Assembly: GCA_024402635.1 (NCBI GenBank) | Contig: JAKSTJ010000015.1 | Location: 1 to 50,755 of the forward strand | Direction: 5' to 3' | Source of the DNA: Treponema sp. | Lineage (GTDB): Bacteria > Spirochaetota > Spirochaetia > Treponematales > Treponemataceae | DNA: 50,755 nt | Part shown: positions 25,708 through 33,770 of the stretch, one piece after another | How the letters are laid out: each line of letters opens with the position of its first letter | Position numbering within the stretch: the stretch's first letter is position 1 | Notes under the pieces: model-generated | The model's input: the letters and a program-made list of their open reading frames with translations, nothing else | Told to the model about the DNA's origin: nothing | Databases searched by the model: none | Program-made: the position numbers and the translations under genes

Positions 25708-26385
25708 TTACCTACCAGCCTTATGAAGCATTTTAATATGATTTGCAATTACTTCATTTTCTCTATCTAACATTTCTGCCTGTTCAAGATACTTCTTTGC
25801 ATCGTCATATAAACCAAGCTTATAGTAAACCCAACCAAGAGAATCTAAACAAGCAGCAGAATTTGGAGAAGAATTTACAGCTTGTTTACATAAAGATAAA
25901 GCACGGGTTAAATCTCTTTCCTCACAGGCTAAAACATAACCTAAACCATTTAATGAAGTAACATTATCAGGATTAGTTCTTAAAGAATTTTCATAATATT
26001 CAAGACATTTTGCAGTATCATTCTGTTCCCAGGCAACAAAAGCAATGGCAGCATAAACAGAAGCAGTCATATATCCAGTTTCTAAAAGTTTATTTAACTC
26101 AAAGTCAGCAAGACGTCGCCTACCAGAAACTGCATAAATAACAGCAAGAAGAAATCTACATTGCAAAACTCGTTCAAGTTTCCCACCAGAAGTTACAACT
26201 TGTTCAAGATATAACAATGCATCATCATATTTTTGAAGTTTTGCATAACAAAGTCCAAGATAGTATGCAATTTCATTTCTATCTGCCCCGGAATCTATAG
26301 GAAGTGATAAAAAAAATGTTAAAGCCCCAGTATAGGCTTTCTGCTTATATAAATTGATTCCATCTGTAAGAATATTTTCTGCCAT
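25708..26385 (-). CDS. TPR-repeat protein
   Basis: The 225-residue protein consists almost wholly of tetratricopeptide repeats, about five of them. The clearest are AYYLGLCYAKLQKYDDALLY (about 40-59), CLEYYENSLRTNPDNVTSLN (about 131-150) and CLDSLGWVYYKLGLYDDAKK (about 178-197). No signal peptide is seen, so it is probably cytoplasmic. It is four bases upstream of the NHL/VWA gene, whose own N-terminus also carries TPR-like helices, so the two are probably functional partners. GGTGGG precedes the ATG. Confidence 0.8.
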   Translation of the reverse strand: MAENILTDGINLYKQKAYTGALTFFLSLPIDSGADRNEIAYYLGLCYAKLQKYDDALLYLEQVVTSGGKLERVLQCRFLLAVIYAVSGRRRLADFELNKLLETGYMTASVYAAIAFVAWEQNDTAKCLEYYENSLRTNPDNVTSLNGLGYVLACEERDLTRALSLCKQAVNSSPNSAACLDSLGWVYYKLGLYDDAKKYLEQAEMLDRENEVIANHIKMLHKAGR

Positions 26386-26435
26386 TATTTCCCACCCAAA
26401 TTAATGAAAGAACAAAAATATTTTTCTACTATATA

Positions 26436-27212
26436 TTACAACGAAAGCTTAATACAGTCTACTGCATCAATTGAAGAGCAAACAGGATCTGCGTACACAA
26501 GATTAATTGAAATAAATCCGTCCCGAACAACCTGATGATCTCCATTTTCAGAACAGACAGTATTCCCGTTTCCAGGAATAAATTTTGTCATAAATTCATC
26601 AGTTTTTGATTCTACAGGAAAAACATTGATCTTATCGTGATATTCTCTCTTACATAAACTATCTGTAAATTTAAATCCCTTATAAGAATCTGCTGAAATA
26701 CCATTTACATTTACAAACTGTCTGGGATAAGTTGCTTTTGCAAAAGAAATCAATGTTTCAATATTTTTTTCAGCAAAATCAGCAAGAGCATTAAACTTAA
26801 AACCATCTTCTCTTATAGTGGCCCAGCTAACAGGATCAAGACTAAATGCAACTGATGGAATATTATCTAAAATTGCTTGTCTTGCAGCAGCGCAGGTTCC
26901 AGAATAAACAATATCTGTCCCCATATTACCACCAGCATTTATACCGGAAATAACAGCATCAATTTTTTCGTTTATTAAATCTCCGTTAATACCTAATGAC
27001 ACACAATCTGCAGGATAACCTGAACAAGTCCATTGATTTTCGCCAACTTTTTTTACTGACAATTCATTGTACATTGAAAAATGATGTGATACTGCAGACC
27101 TGTTTCCAGCAGGAGCAATAACAAATACTTTATGCCTTTTAGAAAGTTTTTCAGCAAGAATAGTTAAACCTTCTGCTCCATAACCATCATCATTTGTTAA
27201 TAATAAATTCAT
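26436..27212 (-). CDS. surE: 5'/3'-nucleotidase SurE
   Basis: SurE is a metal-dependent phosphatase acting on nucleoside monophosphates, linked to stationary survival. The 258-residue protein starts MNLLLTNDDGYGAEGL with the metal-binding DD at residues 8-9. APAGNRSAVSHHFS (about 34-47) and the Asn of SGINAGGNMGTDIVYSGT (about 88-105) complete the active site. The C-terminal DGFISINLVYAD is also typical. It follows the GHMP kinase by eight bases and precedes the TPR gene by 50. Confidence 0.93.
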   Translation of the reverse strand: MNLLLTNDDGYGAEGLTILAEKLSKRHKVFVIAPAGNRSAVSHHFSMYNELSVKKVGENQWTCSGYPADCVSLGINGDLINEKIDAVISGINAGGNMGTDIVYSGTCAAARQAILDNIPSVAFSLDPVSWATIREDGFKFNALADFAEKNIETLISFAKATYPRQFVNVNGISADSYKGFKFTDSLCKREYHDKINVFPVESKTDEFMTKFIPGNGNTVCSENGDHQVVRDGFISINLVYADPVCSSIDAVDCIKLSL

Positions 27213-27220
27213 TTTAATTC

Positions 27221-28402
27221 CTAATCTATTACAATTCTTGCACCATCTGCTGGAGTTACGTTATAACATTCAGGATGGTAACCAAATATTTTTTCAAATT
27301 CTACAAGTTTAGATTTAAACTCTTCTTCATCAGATTCTCTAATTACTGCATACAAACATCGGCCAAAACCTTTTCCTGTAATTCTTCCGCAGGTAACAGG
27401 ATTTGTAACAAGATCCAGATTTGGTTCCAGTTCGTTTACTCTTTTTAGAATCCAGTCAATCTCAGGACAAGAAATTTCATACATATCACGCATACTTTCA
27501 TGACTATGATTTACAGCTCTTGCAAACTTAAAGAAGTCTTTATCTTCAAGTCCTTGTTTAGCATCAATAACATCTTTATGCTCTCTCATAATACAAACAA
27601 GTTTTCTATGAATATCTTCTGAAACTTCTGATAATTCTTCGTTAATGTCATTTGGATTTGAAATATATTGCCATCCACCGTAAACATTAGGTTTTCTGTC
27701 TCTTAAATCACCTAGAATAAGTGCATATTGAGGTTCAAACAAAGTTTCTTCATTCCAGACAGACACTCTTGGAACTTTTGTATCTACAAGAAATATTTTT
27801 TTACCTTCAAAAGAATAAGGAATATATTCCCAGGAATTTTTTGAATAATCTGTAATTATAAGATTGTCTTTTTTTGCAAATAAAACTGAATAATTGTCAG
27901 CAAGCAAATTATTCAACATAAGGAACTTTCTGTTAGCTCTTTCCAAAACCTGAAGCATTTGAGCATCATTGCAAGGAAGATTAAATAATTGTTTTATTGC
28001 AAGAAGAGCTGCACCTTTTATGGCAGTTGTAATACCAAAACCTGCAGATGGTTGTATTTCAGAATATACAGTTATATTCATTCCCTGAAGTGTAAATCCT
28101 CCAGAAATAAATCCATATATAACAGCTTTTATTGCATTAGCCCATTTATCTTCTTTTTTATATTTCAATGTTGAAATTGAAGAATGTTTTCTATCATCAA
28201 TCTGATAATAATAAAACTTAAGACTGGAATCATTTCTTTTTGTAATTGCAATATAAACAGGAAGATTTACAGCCATTGATAATGATTTATCTTTAAAGAA
28301 CCATGAATGTTCGCCTATTAAATGAAAACGACCAGGTGCGGCACAAACAATTTCAGGTGCTGTCTCATATTCTTCACAGTGGATATCATTAATTTTCTTC
28401 AT
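27221..28402 (-). CDS. GHMP kinase of the galactokinase family, atypical sugar site
   Basis: The 393-residue cytoplasmic small-molecule kinase matches galactokinase in order of motifs. GRFHLIGEH is at 24-32, an ATP loop QPSAGFGITTA at about 117-127 in place of GxGLSSSAA, a catalytic-type Asp at about 169 in ADNYSVLF (aligned to MDQF), and CGRITGKGFGRC near the C-terminus. After GEH the usual TDY is SWF, so the Asp that contacts galactose is missing, and the second motif lacks the serine run. The true substrate may be another sugar. GAGAGGA precedes the ATG; surE follows. Confidence 0.75.
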   Translation of the reverse strand: MKKINDIHCEEYETAPEIVCAAPGRFHLIGEHSWFFKDKSLSMAVNLPVYIAITKRNDSSLKFYYYQIDDRKHSSISTLKYKKEDKWANAIKAVIYGFISGGFTLQGMNITVYSEIQPSAGFGITTAIKGAALLAIKQLFNLPCNDAQMLQVLERANRKFLMLNNLLADNYSVLFAKKDNLIITDYSKNSWEYIPYSFEGKKIFLVDTKVPRVSVWNEETLFEPQYALILGDLRDRKPNVYGGWQYISNPNDINEELSEVSEDIHRKLVCIMREHKDVIDAKQGLEDKDFFKFARAVNHSHESMRDMYEISCPEIDWILKRVNELEPNLDLVTNPVTCGRITGKGFGRCLYAVIRESDEEEFKSKLVEFEKIFGYHPECYNVTPADGARIVID

Positions 28403-28463
28403 TGAATCCTCTCACCTATAATCTTAATGATTGAAACTTTTATAAATCAGTTATATATTCATA

Positions 28464-28493
28464 ATAAGTGCATATATATATGTAAACACTTAT
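28464..28493. repeat. Inverted repeat ATAAGTG-N16-CACTTAT in divergent promoter region
   Basis: Perfect seven-base arms (28464-28470 and 28487-28493) flank an AT-alternating centre, in the 113-base gap between the divergent GHMP kinase and lnt genes. It could be an operator shared by both, or a weak hairpin in the lnt leader. Confidence 0.4.
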
Positions 28494-28515
28494 ATCCTTT
28501 TTAAATAATAATATA

Positions 28516-30282
28516 ATGAATTCATTTTTACAAGTTTTTTATTCAGTTTTTTCAGGTCTCTTACTTTCTGTTGCTATTCCTAATGAATTGTTTCACTTCG
28601 GTTATCCTTTAGCATCTTTTTTTGCAATTTCTTTTTTTTACTGTGCAATAAAATCCTGTAAATCCTATAAAAAAGCTTTCTTTTGTACATTTATGCAGGT
28701 TCTTACAACTCATTTGTGTTCCAGTTTCTGGCTTGTAAATTTTAAGGATTTTGCAATTTTTACATTAGGTGGTTCTGCAATTGCAACCGCTTTTATTGGA
28801 GGTATTTTTGGAATATATCTTTACCTTCCTTATAGAAATTTTCCGGATTCCTTTTTAACAAGACATAAACTTTATAAAAAAATCAGTGAAACCCCTGCAT
28901 TCAGAATTTTATATTTTGCTTCAATCTATACTTTATATGAATGGTATAAATCTTCAGGCTTTTTAGGTTATCCATGGGGTACAATTTCTTCTTCCATGTT
29001 TAACTGGCCTGTTCTGATGCAGATTTCTGATATAACAGGAGCTTATGGAATTACTTTTATAACCGTCTTTTTTAACTGTCTTCTTGCAGAATTTATTTCT
29101 TACTTCGTAACTTCAAAAACAATTTACGATTACAAAAAAAAGATTAATTATATTTTACAGATAAAAGATATTACTCTAACTTTTATAGTTTTGTTTATAA
29201 CTGTAATTTTATACGGAACTTTTCAATATAATAAAACACGAACGCCAATCAAACAGATTACGTCAATTCTTGTTCAGCAAAATGCGGATCCGTGGATAAC
29301 AGATTCCGATGAAGAAAGAATTTTAACATCACAAAGACTTACCCGAGAAAAAATTAAGGAACTTGAACAACAGGGAAAGACTCCTCAGTTAGTTGTTTGG
29401 AGCGAAGGTACTTTAATGTCACCATTCCCTTATGGAAAGGATATTTACGAATTTCACCCATACGAAGATCCTTTAATTCCATTTATTCACGAAATCAAAA
29501 CACCCTTTATTACAGGAGGAGCAGTTATAAAATCCTATAATTACAATGGTCATTTTTATAATAAGTTCTTTAATTCCTCCCTCGTTTTTGATTCAGAAGG
29601 AAACTTAAGAGGAACCTATGGAAAATTACATCTGGTTCCATTTGCAGAAGCAATTCCGGGAAGTGATAATCCTTTTATCCGGGCTTTCTTAATGAAAATT
29701 ATTGGAATTTCTTCAGGTTGGTCTAAAGGCGAACAGCTTATTAATTTTGATATTCCATGCAACTGGTATGACAGAGAAATTCTACCACCAGAAGAAATAA
29801 TTGATGTAAAAGTACCATTTAATATTTTTGAGACATCACTTAAAAATAAACCTTCTGTAAAAATCAGTACACCTATCTGTTTTGATGATTCATTTACAGA
29901 TGTAATGAGACCTATGTTCAATTCTGGAGCAGAACTGTTTATGAATATTACAGACGATTCCTGGTCATTAAAAAAATCCAGTGAATATCAGCATTTTGTA
30001 ATTGCAGCTTATGATTCAATTGAATATAGAACAACTTTAGTTCGAACAACAAACGCAGGTTATTCAGTTGTACTGGACCCTTCTGGAAAAATTCTTTACG
30101 ATCTCCCTCTTTTTGAAGAAGCAGCCCTTGCAGTTGATATACCAATTTATCAGCATATTCCAACAGTTTATTCAAAATTTGGAAACTGGCTTCCTTATCT
30201 GATTATTGTAATGTTATTTTTGTATACACTTTATTCAAAAAAATATTTTCTTACTCATAAATCAATTTCAAGCTTGAAATAA
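28516..30282 (+). CDS. lnt: Apolipoprotein N-acyltransferase Lnt
   Basis: Lnt adds the third acyl chain to the N-terminal cysteine of lipoproteins in the inner membrane, consistent with the lipoproteins in this window. The 588-residue protein has about six N-terminal transmembrane helices (1-240) and a nitrilase-fold domain. The catalytic triad is visible: Glu in VVWSEGT (about residue 298), Lys in YGKLHLVPFAE (about 374), and Cys in STPICFDDSF (about 455). A final transmembrane helix is at about 560-578. It is about 70 residues longer than the E. coli protein, mostly through insertion before the Cys. No clear Shine-Dalgarno precedes the ATG. Confidence 0.93.
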   Translation: MNSFLQVFYSVFSGLLLSVAIPNELFHFGYPLASFFAISFFYCAIKSCKSYKKAFFCTFMQVLTTHLCSSFWLVNFKDFAIFTLGGSAIATAFIGGIFGIYLYLPYRNFPDSFLTRHKLYKKISETPAFRILYFASIYTLYEWYKSSGFLGYPWGTISSSMFNWPVLMQISDITGAYGITFITVFFNCLLAEFISYFVTSKTIYDYKKKINYILQIKDITLTFIVLFITVILYGTFQYNKTRTPIKQITSILVQQNADPWITDSDEERILTSQRLTREKIKELEQQGKTPQLVVWSEGTLMSPFPYGKDIYEFHPYEDPLIPFIHEIKTPFITGGAVIKSYNYNGHFYNKFFNSSLVFDSEGNLRGTYGKLHLVPFAEAIPGSDNPFIRAFLMKIIGISSGWSKGEQLINFDIPCNWYDREILPPEEIIDVKVPFNIFETSLKNKPSVKISTPICFDDSFTDVMRPMFNSGAELFMNITDDSWSLKKSSEYQHFVIAAYDSIEYRTTLVRTTNAGYSVVLDPSGKILYDLPLFEEAALAVDIPIYQHIPTVYSKFGNWLPYLIIVMLFLYTLYSKKYFLTHKSISSLK

Positions 30283-30389
30283 AAATTTGAAAAATTATTT
30301 ATTGTCAACTGCATTAACAATTTTTTTTCTTAAAGCATAAAATTTTTTTTTGTCAACAAAAATAGTTTTTTTATTTTTCATAAATTCTA

Positions 30390-30418
30390 TTGAGTTAACA
30401 TATCTAGTGTTATATTAT
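30390..30418 (+). promoter_or_regulatory. Sigma-70-type promoter of nrdR-nrdD with NrdR box in the spacer
   Basis: TTGAGT (30390-30395) and TATTAT (30413-30418) are separated by 17 bases. The first NrdR-like site (30395-30410) fills that spacer, as expected for repression by occlusion. Confidence 0.55.
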
Positions 30419-30453
30419 TTAATTAGCGTTATTAAGTACGCTAAATACAACTT
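30395..30453. promoter_or_regulatory. Paired NrdR-box-like operator upstream of nrdR
   Basis: Box 1 (30395-30410) ends in the half-site TAGTGT; box 2 (30438-30453) begins with ACGCTA. The half-sites are 27 bases apart and the box centres 43 bases apart. Against the known NrdR consensus (ACACWATATATWGTGT) each scores about 11 of 16. An extra TAGCGT (30424-30429) lies between them. The same spacing recurs at 33113-33171. Confidence 0.6.
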
Positions 30454-30468
30454 AACAGGATTTAATTA

Positions 30469-30933
30469 ATGCGTTGCCCTTATTGTGGAAGTCTTGAAGA
30501 TAAAGTACTGGAATCACGTACAATGGTGAATGGAGAAAGCATCAGAAGACGAAGAGAATGTCTTTCTTGTGGTTATCGTTTCACTAGTTATGAACGTATT
30601 GATGAGAAGCCTTTTATGGTTGTAAAAAGAGATCAATCCCGACAGCCTTTTGACAGATTAAAACTTGAAAAAGGAATTTCCAGAGCTTTGGAAAAACGTC
30701 CGGTATCAGCAAACACAACAGAACAAATTGCAAATGATATTGAAGATATGGCAATTAAACTTGGAAAAGAAGCAAGAGAAATTCCAACTGCAAAATTAGG
30801 TGAACTGGTTCTTGAAAAGCTTTACGATATCGATAAGGTTGCCTACATCAGATTTGCATCAGTTTACAGACAATTCAATACAATTGAAGAATTCTTAACT
30901 GAAGTAAAAAACATAAAAAAGAAATCAAAATAA
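30469..30933 (+). CDS. nrdR: Transcriptional repressor NrdR
   Basis: NrdR senses ATP/dATP and represses ribonucleotide reductase genes. The 154-residue protein is the normal length. The N-terminal zinc ribbon has MRCPYCGS (C3, C6) and CLSCGYRFTSYE (about 31-42), and an ATP-cone follows from about 48 (FMVVKRDQSRQPFDRLKLEKGI). AGGA precedes the ATG. It is 61 bases upstream of nrdD on the same strand with no terminator between, so it forms an autoregulated operon with the reductase. Operator-like sites lie directly upstream. Confidence 0.96.
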   Translation: MRCPYCGSLEDKVLESRTMVNGESIRRRRECLSCGYRFTSYERIDEKPFMVVKRDQSRQPFDRLKLEKGISRALEKRPVSANTTEQIANDIEDMAIKLGKEAREIPTAKLGELVLEKLYDIDKVAYIRFASVYRQFNTIEEFLTEVKNIKKKSK

Positions 30934-30994
30934 TCAATTTCTGGCAAAAAACAGAAAGTTTATTATATTAATTAAAAAAAGACAGGGGAATCAA

Positions 30995-33100
30995 ATGAGT
31001 GATGAATCAATCTTTCCGGAATGGAGAAGCTTTTTAGGAAGCAGCTCTGACAGTGAAACAAAAGGTTTTATAAAATCAGTTGTCAAACGTTCTGGAGAAA
31101 TTGCAGCTTATGACAGAACAAAAATTGAAAATGCTATTTGCAGCGCAATTGAAGCTGTAGAAAAGCAAAAAGATACAGTCAGAGCCGAAAAACTAACTGA
31201 TTTAGTAGAAGAAAGACTTCGTATTCAGTTAGCAGGAAATCGCGCTCATTCAATTCCAGCTATTGAAGAAATTCAGGACATTGTAGAAAGTGTTCTCATT
31301 GAAAATAAAGAAGTTGAAGTAGCAAAAGCATATATTCTTTATCGTGCCCGTCATGAAGCAATGAGAGATACAAAAAAACTTATGCTTGATATTAATAAAA
31401 CAATGGATGGATATCTTGCACAAAGCGACTGGCGTGTAAATGAAAATGCAAATGTAAACTTTTCTTTAGGCGGATTAATTTTACATAATTCTGGAACAAT
31501 TACAGCCAACTACTGGCTTAATAATATTTATTCTAAAGAAATTGCAGATGCTCACAAATCTTGTGCCTTTCACATACATGATTTATCCATGTTCAGTGGA
31601 TATTGTGCAGGATGGTCATTAAGACAGCTTATTGCAGAAGGTTTAGGTGGCGTCCCTGATAAAATTACTTCAAAACCGGCAACTCATCTTTCTACTCTTG
31701 TAAATCAGATTGTAAATTTTCTTGGAATTTTACAAAACGAATGGGCAGGAGCACAGGCTTTCAGTTCTTTTGATACCTATCTTGCCCCCTTTGTCAGAAC
31801 AGATAAACTCTCTGAAAAACAGGTTCGACAGTGCCTTCAGAGTTATATTTATGGAGTTAATACACCTAGTCGTTGGGGTTCACAGGCTCCATTTACAAAC
31901 ATTACTCTAGACTGGGTTTGTCCAGAAGATTTAAAAAACAAAAAAGCAATTGTAGGTGGAAAAGAACAAAACTTTACCTATGGTGACTGCCAGAAGGAAA
32001 TGGATCTTATCAATAAAGTTTTTATAGAACTTATGATTGAAGGTGATGCTGAAGGCAGAGGATTTGCTTACCCAATTCCAACCTATAACATTACAAAAGA
32101 TTTTGACTGGGAATCAGATAACGCAAAATTACTTTTTACAATGACAGCTCAATATGGAACACCTAATTTCCAGAACTTTATTAATTCTGATTTAAATCCA
32201 AATGATGTACGTTCAATGTGCTGTCGTCTCCAGCTGGATAAACGTGAATTACGAAGAAGAGGTGGTGGACTTTTTGGTGCTGATGAATTTACAGGTTCTT
32301 TAGGAGTAGTAACAATCAATCTTCCACAAATTGGCTATCTAGCAAATACTGAAGCAGAATTCTTTAAGCGTTTGGATTATCTTATGGATCTTGCCAGAGA
32401 CAGTCTTTGTATAAAACGAAAAGTAATTCAAAAACTTTACAATGGTGGTTTATTCCCATACACAAAACGTTATCTAAAAACTCTTGTAAACCATTTTAAT
32501 ACAATTGGTTTATGCGGTATGAATGAATGTTGTCTGAATTTCCTTGGTGTTGATATATCAGATCCAAAAGGAAAAGCCTTTGCAGAAAAAGTTCTTTCTT
32601 ATATGCGTGACAGACTTGCAGATTATCAGGAAGAAACTGGAGATTTATTCAATCTTGAAGCTACTCCTGCAGAATCAACATCATACAGACTTGCAAGACA
32701 TGATAAAGAACATTATCCAGATATTATAACAAGTGGTACAAAAGATCCTTTTTATACAAACTCATCTCAGTTACCAGTTGATTATACAGCAGATGTTTTC
32801 GAAGCATTGGATCATCAGGAATCACTTCAAACAAAATATACAGGCGGTACAATGTTCCACGTATATATGGGAGAAGCAATTTCAGACTGGAAAGCTTGCA
32901 GCGATTTAGTAAAAACAATTTCAAGCAGATATAAAATTCCGTTCTTTACTATTTCACCAACCTATTCTATCTGCCAGATTCATGGGTATATTTCTGGACA
33001 ACATTTTGAATGTCCAAAATGTAAAGCTGAAAAAGAAAAAGCTCTTAAAGATAAATTAAAAGCTCTGGAAGAAGAACGAAACAGATTGCTAGGCAAATAA
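30995..33100 (+). CDS. nrdD: Anaerobic ribonucleotide reductase NrdD, lacking its glycyl-radical domain
   Basis: NrdD reduces ribonucleotides to deoxyribonucleotides in anaerobes using a glycyl radical. The 701 residues comprise an ATP-cone (about 24-115, from FIKSVVKRSGEIAAYDRTKIE) and the ten-stranded barrel with NTPSRWGSQAPFTNIT and TPNFQNF. A zinc site follows near the end (CQIH at about 660-663, CPKC at about 673-676). The glycyl-radical motif RVxGYY that normally follows is absent; instead there is a 25-residue charged helix (677-701), then the stop. The motif is in the next gene. AGGGGA precedes the ATG. Confidence 0.95.
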   Translation: MSDESIFPEWRSFLGSSSDSETKGFIKSVVKRSGEIAAYDRTKIENAICSAIEAVEKQKDTVRAEKLTDLVEERLRIQLAGNRAHSIPAIEEIQDIVESVLIENKEVEVAKAYILYRARHEAMRDTKKLMLDINKTMDGYLAQSDWRVNENANVNFSLGGLILHNSGTITANYWLNNIYSKEIADAHKSCAFHIHDLSMFSGYCAGWSLRQLIAEGLGGVPDKITSKPATHLSTLVNQIVNFLGILQNEWAGAQAFSSFDTYLAPFVRTDKLSEKQVRQCLQSYIYGVNTPSRWGSQAPFTNITLDWVCPEDLKNKKAIVGGKEQNFTYGDCQKEMDLINKVFIELMIEGDAEGRGFAYPIPTYNITKDFDWESDNAKLLFTMTAQYGTPNFQNFINSDLNPNDVRSMCCRLQLDKRELRRRGGGLFGADEFTGSLGVVTINLPQIGYLANTEAEFFKRLDYLMDLARDSLCIKRKVIQKLYNGGLFPYTKRYLKTLVNHFNTIGLCGMNECCLNFLGVDISDPKGKAFAEKVLSYMRDRLADYQEETGDLFNLEATPAESTSYRLARHDKEHYPDIITSGTKDPFYTNSSQLPVDYTADVFEALDHQESLQTKYTGGTMFHVYMGEAISDWKACSDLVKTISSRYKIPFFTISPTYSICQIHGYISGQHFECPKCKAEKEKALKDKLKALEEERNRLLGK

Positions 33101-33112
33101 ATTTTTAAAATA

Positions 33113-33171
33113 TATTTAAATTTAGTGTACTAAAATTAAAAAATAATATAAAATAACGCTATATTTAGCGT
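33113..33171. promoter_or_regulatory. Paired NrdR-box-like operator upstream of the glycyl-radical gene
   Basis: Box 2 is ACGCTATATTTAGCGT (33156-33171), which matches the NrdR consensus at about 13 of 16 positions and is nearly palindromic. Box 1 (33113-33128) ends TAGTGT. Half-sites are 27 bases and centres 43 bases apart, exactly as upstream of nrdR. A TAAAAT at 33131-33136 could be the -10. This suggests an extra NrdR-controlled promoter inside the nrd locus. Confidence 0.65.
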
Positions 33172-33230
33172 GATATTTACAATTAAATCAAAATTGAATT
33201 TATTACAATAAATAAAGTGGGAGAAAAAAA

Positions 33231-33767
33231 ATGGAAAAAACAAGAACTCTTGCAGAAATCGAAAAAGAAATTGCTGAAACAAAAGCAGCATTAATGGACG
33301 TTCACGGAACAGAAACTGAAGTTTATGCTAGAATTGTTGGCTATTACCGTGCTGTAAAACATTGGAACAAAGGTAAAAGAGACGAATACGACCTTCGTAA
33401 AATGTTTACAATCGAAGACAGCAAGCTTTATGAAATTTCTTCAGCAGATACATCTTCTGAAAATAGTGTTCTTGCTTCAACAACTTCCACTACAACTGTA
33501 GAAGAAACTGAATCTGTTACATATGAAATGTTTACAAGAAAAACATGTCCAAACTGCCCTCCTGTAAAAGCATTTATTGAAAATCTTGATATGCCAGGAC
33601 GAGCTATTGATGTAGATACAGAAGATGGTCTTGCAGAAGCTGCAAAAAAAGGTGTTTTTGCTTCACCAACAGTTATTTTTTACAATGAAGCTGGTGTTGA
33701 AACAGCAAGATGCCATAATGTTGAAGAATTAGAAGTTGTTTGTAAAAAAATAACAATAACAGCATAA
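33231..33767 (+). CDS. Separate glycyl-radical subunit of NrdD fused to a glutaredoxin/NrdH-like domain
   Basis: The 178-residue protein has three parts. Residues 1-23 are a charged helix (heptad-like LAEIEKEIAETKAAL). Residues 28-55 carry the class III reductase glycyl-radical motif, VYARIVGYYRAV then HWNKGKRDEY, with the radical on G37. After a Ser/Thr-rich linker (about 68-97), residues about 98-178 are a thioredoxin-fold domain with redox pair C106-PN-C109 and cis-Pro P146 (ASPTVIF), resembling NrdH/glutaredoxin. I infer it completes NrdD and recycles its cysteines. GGGAG precedes the ATG; nrdG follows three bases after the stop. Confidence 0.85.
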   Translation: MEKTRTLAEIEKEIAETKAALMDVHGTETEVYARIVGYYRAVKHWNKGKRDEYDLRKMFTIEDSKLYEISSADTSSENSVLASTTSTTTVEETESVTYEMFTRKTCPNCPPVKAFIENLDMPGRAIDVDTEDGLAEAAKKGVFASPTVIFYNEAGVETARCHNVEELEVVCKKITITA

Positions 33768-33770
33768 CCT

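Noticed and set aside
30995..33767. The split nrdD could be a frameshift or premature stop in an ordinary gene
   Set aside because: The two parts are 130 bases apart, the second has its own ATG, ribosome site and NrdR-type operator, and both ends carry extra helical residues. A single base change cannot join them.
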